A stretch of DNA of 64,000 nt, taken from the NCBI GenBank assembly GCA_913057905.1, contig CAJXPB010000001.1:186001-250000 (forward strand), written 5' to 3'. Below, in pieces: positions 45,120 to 53,105 of this stretch. The stretch comes from an uncultured Pseudomonadota bacterium (GTDB lineage: Bacteria; Myxococcota_A; Bradymonadia; Bradymonadales; Bradymonadaceae). How positions within the stretch are numbered: position 1 is the stretch's first letter; every line of letters begins with the position of its first letter. The translations under genes and the position numbers were made by a program. Under the pieces are notes generated by a model that made no database searches, was not told the DNA's origin, and was given only the letters and a program-made list of their open reading frames with translations.

Positions 45120-46161
45120 ACAAAACACATCTATAGAGATCAAAGTGGGCGCCCTCGTAATGGTCGCCCTGGCGCTGCTCGTCGGATTCGTCCTGCTTCT
45201 GGGAGATGTAGGATTCAGCTCCGGCCGGACGTTTCACGTCGTCTTCGACAACGCCGGCGGCCTGAAGCCGGGTGCCGATGTCGCCGTCGCCGGACTCAAC
45301 GTCGGACGCGTCGAATCGCTTGAGTTCGTCAGACGCGAAGACCCCGAACGCGGCCCGGCCGTAGCGGTCCGAGCCACTGTCCACGTCAGCGAGTCCCACG
45401 CCGACGCCATTCGAGAGAACAGCGAGTTCTTCATCTCGACCCGCAGCGTGCTGGGAGAACCCTACATCGAAGTGGTGACCTCGGACCTGTCGGGGCCGGC
45501 CATCGAGCCCGGCGGCGTCGTCCAGGGTACGAGCCCCCCGCGATTCGACCGACTCGCTGCAAAGGCCGGGAAGCTCCTCGATGCGATCAACCGCGCCATC
45601 GAAGACCCGGACGTCCGACTCGAGGACGCCATCTCGAGTGCGGCGTCGCTGCTGACTCACGCCGACGAGTTCCTGGTCAAAAACAAGGACGACCTCTCGC
45701 GATCCGTCCAGGTGCTGCCGGAGACCCTCACAAACATCCGAAACGTCACCGCGTCGCTGGAGAAGGGACTCGGCGGTGGCGACCAGCTCCGCTCGACTCT
45801 TCGAGACCTGAAGGTGACCGCGGGGCGCGCACGGGCTATTTCACGAAGCCTGGAAGGGCACATAGGACCGATGGTCGACGATGTGTCGGCGGCAGTCGCC
45901 TACGCTCGTGCCGTCGGCGAGACCGCCGACAACGTCTTCGTGCAACGACAGGATGCCTTTGCCCGAGCCGTCGACAATCTCGAAACATCCAGCAAAAACA
46001 TCGCCTCGACCACCGAGGATGCCCGGGCCCTGGCCTCTCGACTCGAAGACGGCGAAGGCACCATCGGTCAGTTACTCAATGACCGCGAGATGTACGACGA
46101 CATGCGCGAACTCCTGCGCATCGTCAAACGCCAGCCCTGGCGGATCCTCTGGAAGGAATAG
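45112..46161 (+). CDS. MCE-domain (MlaD-like) lipid-binding protein
   Basis: 349 residues. One N-terminal membrane helix (about 11-31). MCE domain about 40-125: FHVVFDNAGGLKPGADVAVAGLNVGRVESLEF, the canonical 'f.dasGL..Gs.V.i.Gv.VG.V' motif, and later SVLGEPYIEV. A helical C-terminal region of 200 residues follows, with heptad-like Leu spacing and a final GEGTIGQLLNDREMYDDMRELLRIVKRQPWRILWKE, common in longer MCE proteins. MlaD forms a hexameric ring on the permease; the long helices could build a periplasmic tunnel. Last gene of the operon. A single MCE protein serves two permease and two ATPase genes. Confidence 0.92.
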   Translation: MAEQNTSIEIKVGALVMVALALLVGFVLLLGDVGFSSGRTFHVVFDNAGGLKPGADVAVAGLNVGRVESLEFVRREDPERGPAVAVRATVHVSESHADAIRENSEFFISTRSVLGEPYIEVVTSDLSGPAIEPGGVVQGTSPPRFDRLAAKAGKLLDAINRAIEDPDVRLEDAISSAASLLTHADEFLVKNKDDLSRSVQVLPETLTNIRNVTASLEKGLGGGDQLRSTLRDLKVTAGRARAISRSLEGHIGPMVDDVSAAVAYARAVGETADNVFVQRQDAFARAVDNLETSSKNIASTTEDARALASRLEDGEGTIGQLLNDREMYDDMRELLRIVKRQPWRILWKE

Positions 46162-46198
46162 ATTTTTTCATAATTTAGTACCCTCCGACGCCGTTTCC

Positions 46199-46207
46199 TG
46201 CTATACT
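46199..46207 (+). promoter_or_regulatory. Extended -10 promoter for the Cys-rich lipoprotein gene
   Basis: TGCTATACT (TGnTATACT) at 46199-46207 matches the extended -10 form; the hexamer matches TATAAT at five of six positions. No -35 is apparent, as expected for this class. It lies about 120 bases before the ATG at 46327, in an AT-richer gap. Confidence 0.4.
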
Positions 46208-46326
46208 CGCAGAACTTCGAAGATATTCTTCGAACGTCTGCCCGGGGATCAGCGATCCGACGCAGATCTGTATCTTGAGCTGCCCGCCTCTCGCTCGATT
46301 GGAGGGGTCGGGACGGAGTAAAACTG

Positions 46327-47664
46327 ATGAATACCAAAGATCTGCTCATTCTCTTTTTCGCCAGCGCGTTCATCTCCGCAGGATGTGGCGCGGGGGACTC
46401 GGACCACGGCCCCCATCACACCCACGAGGACGCCGGCGATACCGGAGACGATGCCGAATGTCGTGGAGACAGATGCGAGGTGTCCGAGCCGGGCGTCGAA
46501 CTCGCCGTTCGGCCCGGCACGGCGGCCAGCGCGAGCCGCATCGCCTGGTACCCGGTGGACGGCGCGGCTCGTTACCGGTTGGTGATGAACCGGCTCAATG
46601 AAAAGGGTGAGTCCGACGAGGTCTTCAGCCTGGAGACCCAGGATCTTCACGCTCAGGTGCCCCAAAAACACCGCAACACCAGCCGTGCCTCGCTACAGGT
46701 CAAGGCCTACGGAGACGGCGACGAGGCGATCGAAGAGAGCGACGTGATACCCTTTGCGTGCGCGGAGTGTGGCTACAAACCGACGGTCTGTGCCGAGAGC
46801 TGCGAGGCTCCGAGTTTCGGGTACCGGATATTCATCTTCGCGGACGCGGGTACCTACGCCAACGCACAGGCCCAGATATCGGGGTCCGGCCACTTCATCC
46901 CCTATTCCTACGACGACTACATCGAAGCCTACAACCTCAACGTCAACAACTTCCGCAACCGCACGTACTACGTTCAGACCATCTCCCAGGCCACGAGCGA
47001 CCCGGTCTACGATCGCTTCTGTGGAAGCCAACTGACCGGTGATGTCTATTTCGTCCAGGCCGACGCCGGCGTCTACGAGTACGCCGTCGACCAACTGATG
47101 ACGACCAATGTCTTTGCCAACGACGGCGAGTCGATGTGCGGCACCTACACAGGTATCGGCGGGATGAATCTTCTGTTTAATACCACCTCCGATATCAGCC
47201 CGCCCCTGACGTGTCCGGCCAACTGCAATCTCGATACCGGTGGAGGCGGAACCGGATGGCCCGGGCCATGGGAAGAAATCGACCCCGACTTGTTCCCCAC
47301 CCCCATCGAGATCGCCGATGACATCTTCGACGGCGATCCGTCGCAGCCCGGCTGGTTCGACGACATCCCGGTCGTGCCGATCCTCAATGAACTCGCGATG
47401 CACGGATTTCAGGATCCGAGCGAAGAGACGGTCGGTCCTCTCTCCGGACTCTCGATCCAAAAGGCCGTTCGCGACATCCGGGACCCGAAGCGGGACCCTG
47501 ACGGCCGCATCGACATCGATCTCAACCGGCTCGAGCGCGACGGTAGCCGCTACGTCGACGAGATCGCAAAGCAGCTCGACGACGGCGAACTCTACATCCT
47601 GGTTCGGTACCACGGCGGCGTCGCACTGCGTCCGATGGCCCTGATCCACCGCGCGGGGCTGTAA
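46327..47664 (+). CDS. Cys-rich lipoprotein of unknown function
   Basis: 445 residues. Lipobox ISAGC (Cys20) after a short hydrophobic signal, then a His/Asp-rich tether (DHGPHHTHEDAGDTGDD). About 65-135 resembles a fibronectin-III-like strand domain (ASRIAWYPVDGAARYRLVMNRLN). The middle holds eight or more cysteines (FACAECGYKPTVCAESC, FCG, MCG, LTCPANC), probably disulfide-bonded. The C-terminal 130 residues are helical and acidic. Polar aromatic motifs (YNLNVNNFRNRTYYVQT) suggest an extracellular or periplasmic binding role. No family recognised. It follows the MCE operon but has its own promoter candidate. Confidence 0.6.
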   Translation: MNTKDLLILFFASAFISAGCGAGDSDHGPHHTHEDAGDTGDDAECRGDRCEVSEPGVELAVRPGTAASASRIAWYPVDGAARYRLVMNRLNEKGESDEVFSLETQDLHAQVPQKHRNTSRASLQVKAYGDGDEAIEESDVIPFACAECGYKPTVCAESCEAPSFGYRIFIFADAGTYANAQAQISGSGHFIPYSYDDYIEAYNLNVNNFRNRTYYVQTISQATSDPVYDRFCGSQLTGDVYFVQADAGVYEYAVDQLMTTNVFANDGESMCGTYTGIGGMNLLFNTTSDISPPLTCPANCNLDTGGGGTGWPGPWEEIDPDLFPTPIEIADDIFDGDPSQPGWFDDIPVVPILNELAMHGFQDPSEETVGPLSGLSIQKAVRDIRDPKRDPDGRIDIDLNRLERDGSRYVDEIAKQLDDGELYILVRYHGGVALRPMALIHRAGL

Positions 47665-47671
47665 CCGTATT

Positions 47672-47703
47672 CCCCTGCCCGTCGACACCTCGACGTGCAG
47701 GGG
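47672..47703. terminator. Two-step hairpin between convergent genes
   Basis: CCCCTGC (47672-47678) pairs with GCAGGGG (47697-47703), and inside it GTCGA (47681-47685) pairs with TCGAC (47690-47694), giving 12 pairs in one long stem. It starts seven bases after the lipoprotein stop and ends 26 bases before the stop of the convergent ligase gene. No T-run. Placement fits a bidirectional terminator. Confidence 0.5.
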
Positions 47704-47729
47704 TCGCGGTCCTCACCCGGTGGATACCC

Positions 47730-49973
47730 TCACTGCCCGCCGCCCGAGCCCCCGCTTCCGGGCGCCTTCGGCATGTTATCGAGCCCGGGAGGCATCCCAC
47801 CCGGGGGGCCGGGTCCGCCCTTCCCCTCGCCCATGTTCGGCGGCGGCTCGCCTTTTCGCAGGGCCTCGCGATTCTCGATCTTGCCCTTCAACGACTCGAG
47901 CTGCTTTTGGATACGGTTGACGTCGGCCTGATGCGTCGTCAGTTCCAATGCCGCTTCGTAGTGTTCCTTCGCCTCGTCCAGATCCCCGGTCATGTTCTCG
48001 TAGAGCTGGCCGAGCTGGAAATGCAGGTTGCCCAAAAACCGGTCTGGCGGCGTGCGGTCAATCAGTTTCACGAGCTGACTCGCCGCCGCCTCGAACTGAT
48101 TCGTTCGACGTAGGATCGACGCGAGCACCTTCCGGGCTTCGATGTGGTTGGGATACGAGTTCACGGCTCGGCGGCCGTGTTCGATGGCGGCCCGGTTGTT
48201 CTTCTGTTTCATCGCAAGCCGCGCCCGCAGGGTCAGCACCCGGGTGTCCCAGGGTCTCAGCTCCGCGGCGCGCTCGACCTCTTCGGCTGCCCCCGTGACC
48301 GGTCCGATCCGCTGGGTGGCCGCACCGACGTTGTAGAGGACGTCGCCCTGGTCGGGTAACCAATCGAGCGCCTCGCGATAGGTCTCGAGGGCGCCCTCGT
48401 AGTGGGTTCGCAGCATCAGGTGGTCGGCGTGGCCTCGCTTGAGACTCGATGCACCGTAGGCGACCGACGTGGCGAGCAGACTCACGCCCACCAGGCTCGC
48501 CATCGCGACCGGGGCGACTTTGACGACGAACCCGTTGCCGTCGTCGTCCCCTCGCCAGGTCCAGCGCATCGACGCTCCCTGGTAGTCGTTGAAAGCGGCG
48601 GACCGCCGCGTCAGCATGGCCACAGCCCCGCCGAAGACGGCAGCCGAGGCGCCGAGCATCAGCAGCGGCGTCAGCGCCATAAAGACTGCCCCGCCCAACA
48701 CAGCGTAGGTCAGCCCCCACTGCTCGGCCACGGCCTCGGGCTCGGCACCGGTCCGCCCGAACCCGCCGATGGCGATGGCGGCGACCCCGAGCAACCAGAG
48801 TACGAGAAGCCCCGCGCCGACCAGCCCGTACTCGACGATAAACTTCGCCCAGCCGTTGTGCGCACTCCGAAAGGCTGCGTATTGCGTAAACAGGCGATTC
48901 ACCGCGGGATGATCCATATTCGGATGCCGCGTCTGGCTAGCCCACCATCCCCCCGGACCGTGACCGACCAACGGCTGGTCCTTGGAAAGATCGAAGGCCA
49001 CGTCGAGCAGAAATTCGCGCGTCTCGACCGAACGAACCTCCTCGATGCGACCGATCGAAAACACCGGGTCGCGCGGCTTGCTCTCCTCGAGACGCCGACT
49101 CGCTACGCCCTCGTCGGCGGTCAAAAACGGAAGCGCCGTGTCCGCCCGCGCGTCGTACTCCTGGGGCGCAACCTGCACGGCTACCAGCTTCAACAGGACG
49201 AGCGCGCCGACCAGCACCGCCGCCGGCGCGAGCACCGCGATCGTCTCCGTCCCTTCGAACGCGATGATGATCAATGCGGCGACCAACCCGAGGCCGACGA
49301 GCAGCCCCAGAAACAGCCACGTGGAGACCATGCCGAAGTGAAATCCTGCCACCATCACCGACACGGCCAGGACGATGCGCGTCCATCCGGACTCTCGAAT
49401 CGCGCCGGCCATCGCCACGGGAAGTGCCACGGCGTAGTAGGCGGTTGCGAACTCCATCGCGTCGAACGCACCGGTCGCACCGGGCGGATCCCACACGGTG
49501 GTGAAGATGCCCACCCCGGCCCAGTCGGCCAGACCGAACAGCCCGCACAACAGCGCGCCGGAGCCGACGGCCAGTGCAAAGTCGTCGAATCCGATCCCCC
49601 GGCCGGTGGGCGCTGCAATGATGACCGCCATCCCGACCAGTGCCACCAAATGCGCGGCATCCGGGGCCGAGCCGTACAGCGACGGGGCCCACGCCAGCGC
49701 CAACAGCACGTAGACTCCAACGGCGACGGCCAGAATCATCACCCGCCCGGCCACCATCCCGAAGGTCGACTGGCGGGCGACGTTGACCGCCCAGATGACG
49801 AGACCCAGGCCGACACCTCCCATCAGCAGGACGTCCTTGGCGATGTCGAATTGCGAAAACCCGGTGGCAAAGACCACCGGGACCGCCGCCAGAAGGATGA
49901 GTACGATCCATGTCGGTACCGCCAGGCCCTGCCCCTCGGCGCCGGACGATGTGTTTGGCTCTGCATTCGTCAT
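47730..49973 (-). CDS. O-antigen ligase-like polytopic membrane protein with TPR domain
   Basis: 747 residues. About twelve membrane helices over residues 20-500, interrupted by a periplasmic loop (about 265-380) with the Wzy_C-type features HGPGGWW and ...RSAHNGWAKFIVEYGLVGAGLLVLWLL, as in WaaL/PglL/O-antigen ligases. From about 540 a soluble TPR region follows (HYEGALETYREALDWLPDQGDVLYNVGAATQRI, RAAIEHGRRAVNSYPNHIEARKVLASILRRTNQFEAAASQL). The C-terminus is Gly/Pro-rich. WaaL-type enzymes move polysaccharide from lipid carriers to lipid A or proteins. Ligase versus polymerase cannot be told from this. Monocistronic, minus strand. Confidence 0.78.
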   Translation of the reverse strand: MTNAEPNTSSGAEGQGLAVPTWIVLILLAAVPVVFATGFSQFDIAKDVLLMGGVGLGLVIWAVNVARQSTFGMVAGRVMILAVAVGVYVLLALAWAPSLYGSAPDAAHLVALVGMAVIIAAPTGRGIGFDDFALAVGSGALLCGLFGLADWAGVGIFTTVWDPPGATGAFDAMEFATAYYAVALPVAMAGAIRESGWTRIVLAVSVMVAGFHFGMVSTWLFLGLLVGLGLVAALIIIAFEGTETIAVLAPAAVLVGALVLLKLVAVQVAPQEYDARADTALPFLTADEGVASRRLEESKPRDPVFSIGRIEEVRSVETREFLLDVAFDLSKDQPLVGHGPGGWWASQTRHPNMDHPAVNRLFTQYAAFRSAHNGWAKFIVEYGLVGAGLLVLWLLGVAAIAIGGFGRTGAEPEAVAEQWGLTYAVLGGAVFMALTPLLMLGASAAVFGGAVAMLTRRSAAFNDYQGASMRWTWRGDDDGNGFVVKVAPVAMASLVGVSLLATSVAYGASSLKRGHADHLMLRTHYEGALETYREALDWLPDQGDVLYNVGAATQRIGPVTGAAEEVERAAELRPWDTRVLTLRARLAMKQKNNRAAIEHGRRAVNSYPNHIEARKVLASILRRTNQFEAAASQLVKLIDRTPPDRFLGNLHFQLGQLYENMTGDLDEAKEHYEAALELTTHQADVNRIQKQLESLKGKIENREALRKGEPPPNMGEGKGGPGPPGGMPPGLDNMPKAPGSGGSGGGQ

Positions 49974-50162
49974 CGGAAGTACGTCCCAATCAATCGAAGA
50001 GATTCACGACGGCCGCTCAATGGCCCCTCGAAACCTTAGGCCGGCTGACGGTTTCGTCAACGACCGCATCTCAAAAGTCGGCCGGCCCGGTGGTTGACCC
50101 GGACGCCCCCGAAAATTAGGTTCGTGCGCTGAACGAATCTCTCCGATGGTACACGCCAATCA

Positions 50163-51152
50163 GTGGATCAGACCGAGGACACAGTCCCCTTGAGTGACTC
50201 CGACGAGACGCAGCCCCGTTCTACGCTGACGGCCGTACTCCTCTCTGTGGTCTCCCCGGGGCTCGGCTACATGTATGTCGGCAAACTCCGCCGGGGCATC
50301 GCCCTGAACTTGGCACTCGTCGCGGCCTTTGCCCTGGTGGTCGTCGGCTTTGGCGTCTACGACTTCTTTCTGTTCTCGCCGCTCGCCGTGCTCGTGGCGA
50401 CCTGGATCGTCGTGGTCGTTGCGGTCGCCTTCGATGTCCGCGACCGCGCACGGCGGCTCGGCCCCGACTACGAACCGCGCTCCTACAACCACTGGACGAC
50501 CTACGGACTCGTCGTGCTGGTGACCTATCTGCTGCCCGTCGCCCTCGTAGGCGTCTACAGCCAGCGGCATATCTGGAGCCTGGAGACCGTCGAGTCGCGG
50601 GCGATGTACCCAAATATCCAGCAGGGCGACACGATCCTGGTTCGCGACCAGATCCTGAAGGGCTCCGTCCCGCAGGCCGGCGACCTCGTCGCCATTCGCG
50701 CACGGAACAACCAGAAACGCATTCTGCGGGTCATCGCCACGCCGGGCCGGACCGTCAGTCTGGCCGGCAAAACGCCGCTGGTTGACGGACGCCCGGTAAA
50801 GCAGTATCCGCTGCCCACCGACTGGCAGGCCCCCTCGAGCCTCGATGCTCGTGCCGGCTATCGGTTGATCGTCGAAGTCAACGGTTCCGCCCGCTATATT
50901 ATCTCCGAGGCGCCCCAAGGCGAGTTCGGCCCCGAACTCGACTCGATGACGCTCAATCAGGGCCAATACTTTTTGCTGGCAGACCACCGCAGTCAGCCGG
51001 CCTCCGGTCAGACATTCTCGATACGCGACAGTCGTCATTTCGGCGCGGTCGGGCGCGCAGACATCGCTGGATCGCCCGCCTACGTCGCCTGGTCGGCCGA
51101 CCCGGAGTCCGGTGACATCCGCTGGAATCGGATCGGCCTGCGGATTCAGTGA
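50163..51152 (+). CDS. S26 signal-peptidase-I-like membrane protein lacking the Ser/Lys dyad
   Basis: 329 residues from GTG. The first 130 residues hold four or so membrane helices, opening with a 'LLSVVSPGLGYMYVGKLRRGIALN' segment seen in other small-membrane-domain proteins. Residues 140-329 follow signal peptidase I boxes in order: box B VESRAMYPNIQQGDTILV (canonical PSGSMMPTL..GDFILV), so Ser is Ala147; box C AGDLVAIRA; box D RILRVIATPGRTV, so the general-base Lys is Leu188; box E ADHRSQ...DSRHFGAVG. Both catalytic residues are absent, so it should not cleave signal peptides. It lies 21 bases before the ABC exporter genes. Confidence 0.78.
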   Translation: MDQTEDTVPLSDSDETQPRSTLTAVLLSVVSPGLGYMYVGKLRRGIALNLALVAAFALVVVGFGVYDFFLFSPLAVLVATWIVVVVAVAFDVRDRARRLGPDYEPRSYNHWTTYGLVVLVTYLLPVALVGVYSQRHIWSLETVESRAMYPNIQQGDTILVRDQILKGSVPQAGDLVAIRARNNQKRILRVIATPGRTVSLAGKTPLVDGRPVKQYPLPTDWQAPSSLDARAGYRLIVEVNGSARYIISEAPQGEFGPELDSMTLNQGQYFLLADHRSQPASGQTFSIRDSRHFGAVGRADIAGSPAYVAWSADPESGDIRWNRIGLRIQ

Positions 51153-51173
51153 CGACGCATACTTCGGAAGCCC

Positions 51174-53105
51174 ATGTCCACGGACGACCACGCCGAGACA
51201 TCCCATCCCCTGAGCATCGACGTCCCGGACGACGTCCACAGTGAAAAACTGTGGGGGTATTTCTTCCGGTATGGCTGGTGGTTCGCCCTGGGCGCTGTCT
51301 TTCTAGTCCTGACGAACCTCGCCAAATTCGCCATCCCGGCGTATATCGGCATGGCCGTCGAAAAAATGCGCGCGGCCATGCAGTCCGGCCAGCTCGACTT
51401 CTCGATGGTTCGTTCGGAAGTCATCTGGTTCGGCCAGATCATCATGATCCTCGCCGTCGCCGCCGGGATCGCCCGGATCCTCTCGCGCATCACCATTTTC
51501 TATCCGGGTCGATACATCGAGTTCGACCTGCGCAACGACCTGTACGAAAAACTCAGCGACCTGACCCCTTCGTTCTATGACCCGGCGCCCACCGGCGATC
51601 TGACGAGCCGGGTCACCAACGACGTCCAGCGCGTCCGGGTCTTCTACGCCCTCACGTTCCTGCACATCGTCAACACGGGCCTCGCCTACGGCATCGGAAT
51701 CTGGCGGATGGCCGGCGTGGACCTCTCGCTGACTCTGATCTGTCTGGCCCCCTACCCTTTCCTGCTGGGTGGTATCCTCTATCTGGGCCGGGCGTTGTTC
51801 AAACAGACGAAGGTCGTGCAGGCCAAGTTGTCGGACCTGTCGACGAAGGTGCAGGAAAACCTGACCGGCATGTCGGTCGTCAAGAGCTTTGTACTCGAGG
51901 GGCGCGAGAGCGACCAGTACAGCGAGCTCAACAACGAATTCTACGACGAAAACATGGAGCTCGCAGTCATCCGGGGCGGACTCAACGCCCTGGTCGCCCT
52001 GGTGGCCGGCATCGGAACGACCATGCTGCTGATCATCGGCACCCAGCGAGTCCTCGCCGGAACTCTGACACTCGGCCAGTTCGTCGAGTTCAACGGATAC
52101 GTCGTCGCCCTTGCGTTCCCCACAATCGCCATGGGTTGGGTCTTTCAGATCTGGCATCGCGGCCGCGCCGCGTTCGACCGGATCATCGAGATTCTCGCCC
52201 GGGAGCCGACGCTCGAAGACCCGGCCGACTCCGACGACTCGGACGCGGTATCTCTGCCCCCGGTCGACGGGTCACAGCCGAGGGGCCGGGTCGACATGGA
52301 GAACGTCAGCTTTAGCTACGACGAGGACGACGTCCTCCATGACATCGACCTGACGATTCCGGCCGGCTCCACGGTCGCCTTCGTGGGGCGTACCGGGTCC
52401 GGCAAGTCGACGCTGGTGAAGCTTCTGACCCGTCTGTACGACCCCGACGAGGGGACGATCCGACTGGACGGCGCACCGATCGACCGGGTCGGTCTGCGTG
52501 AACTCCGCAGCGAAATCGGCTTTGTCCCGCAGGAACCCCTGCTGTTTTCGATGACGCTGCGCCAGAATATTCGGTTCGGCCTCGACGCCTTCGACTACGA
52601 CGAAACCATCGGTCGGCGGGCGCCGAATTCCGCGCTGATCCCGCCGAGTGAATCCGGGCTGGAGCCGCCACTCTCCGAAGACCAGCGCGTCCAACAGGCC
52701 ATCGACGTGGCCGGACTTCGGCCCGACATCGACGGCTTCTCCGACGGGCTCGAGACTTTGGTCGGCGAACGTGGTGTCACCCTCTCGGGAGGCCAGAAAC
52801 AGCGGGTCACACTCGCTCGCGCCCTTCTGGTCGACCCCCGCCTGCTGATTCTGGACGATGCCCTCTCCAGCGTCGACACCAAGACCGAACACCTGATTCT
52901 GGACCGCCTCGAATACATCATGGAGGGGCGCACAAGCATCCTCCTGACACACCGGTTCAACGCCCTGAACCGTGTCGATCGCATCTACGTGCTCGAACAG
53001 GGCGAAATCATCGAGCGCGGAACCCATGACGAACTCATCGAACAAGGCGGCCTGTACGCGAACATGTACGAGCGCCAGCAGCTCGAGGAGACCCTGGAAT
53101 CGTGA
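51174..53105 (+). CDS. ABC exporter half-transporter A (degenerate Walker B)
   Basis: 643 residues: six membrane helices (about 38-320), then the nucleotide-binding domain. Walker A GRTGSGKST (405-413), signature LSGGQKQRVTLARALL (537-552), Walker B LLILDDALSSVD with Asp562 at the catalytic Glu position, and H-loop LLTHRF. This Glu-to-Asp change is typical of the degenerate half in MdlA/BmrC/YheI-type heterodimers. A 25-residue insert (YDETIGRRAPNSALIPPSESGLEPPLSED) lies before the signature. The stop overlaps the GTG of the second half (GTGA). Likely exports lipids or hydrophobic drugs; substrate unknown. Confidence 0.92.
   Translation: MSTDDHAETSHPLSIDVPDDVHSEKLWGYFFRYGWWFALGAVFLVLTNLAKFAIPAYIGMAVEKMRAAMQSGQLDFSMVRSEVIWFGQIIMILAVAAGIARILSRITIFYPGRYIEFDLRNDLYEKLSDLTPSFYDPAPTGDLTSRVTNDVQRVRVFYALTFLHIVNTGLAYGIGIWRMAGVDLSLTLICLAPYPFLLGGILYLGRALFKQTKVVQAKLSDLSTKVQENLTGMSVVKSFVLEGRESDQYSELNNEFYDENMELAVIRGGLNALVALVAGIGTTMLLIIGTQRVLAGTLTLGQFVEFNGYVVALAFPTIAMGWVFQIWHRGRAAFDRIIEILAREPTLEDPADSDDSDAVSLPPVDGSQPRGRVDMENVSFSYDEDDVLHDIDLTIPAGSTVAFVGRTGSGKSTLVKLLTRLYDPDEGTIRLDGAPIDRVGLRELRSEIGFVPQEPLLFSMTLRQNIRFGLDAFDYDETIGRRAPNSALIPPSESGLEPPLSEDQRVQQAIDVAGLRPDIDGFSDGLETLVGERGVTLSGGQKQRVTLARALLVDPRLLILDDALSSVDTKTEHLILDRLEYIMEGRTSILLTHRFNALNRVDRIYVLEQGEIIERGTHDELIEQGGLYANMYERQQLEETLES

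Noticed and set aside
46163..46168. Intrinsic terminator after the MCE gene
   Set aside because: A T6 run is present, but the nearest hairpin (CGCCAG/CTGGCG near 46129-46142) lies inside the gene about 20 bases upstream, too far for a standard terminator.
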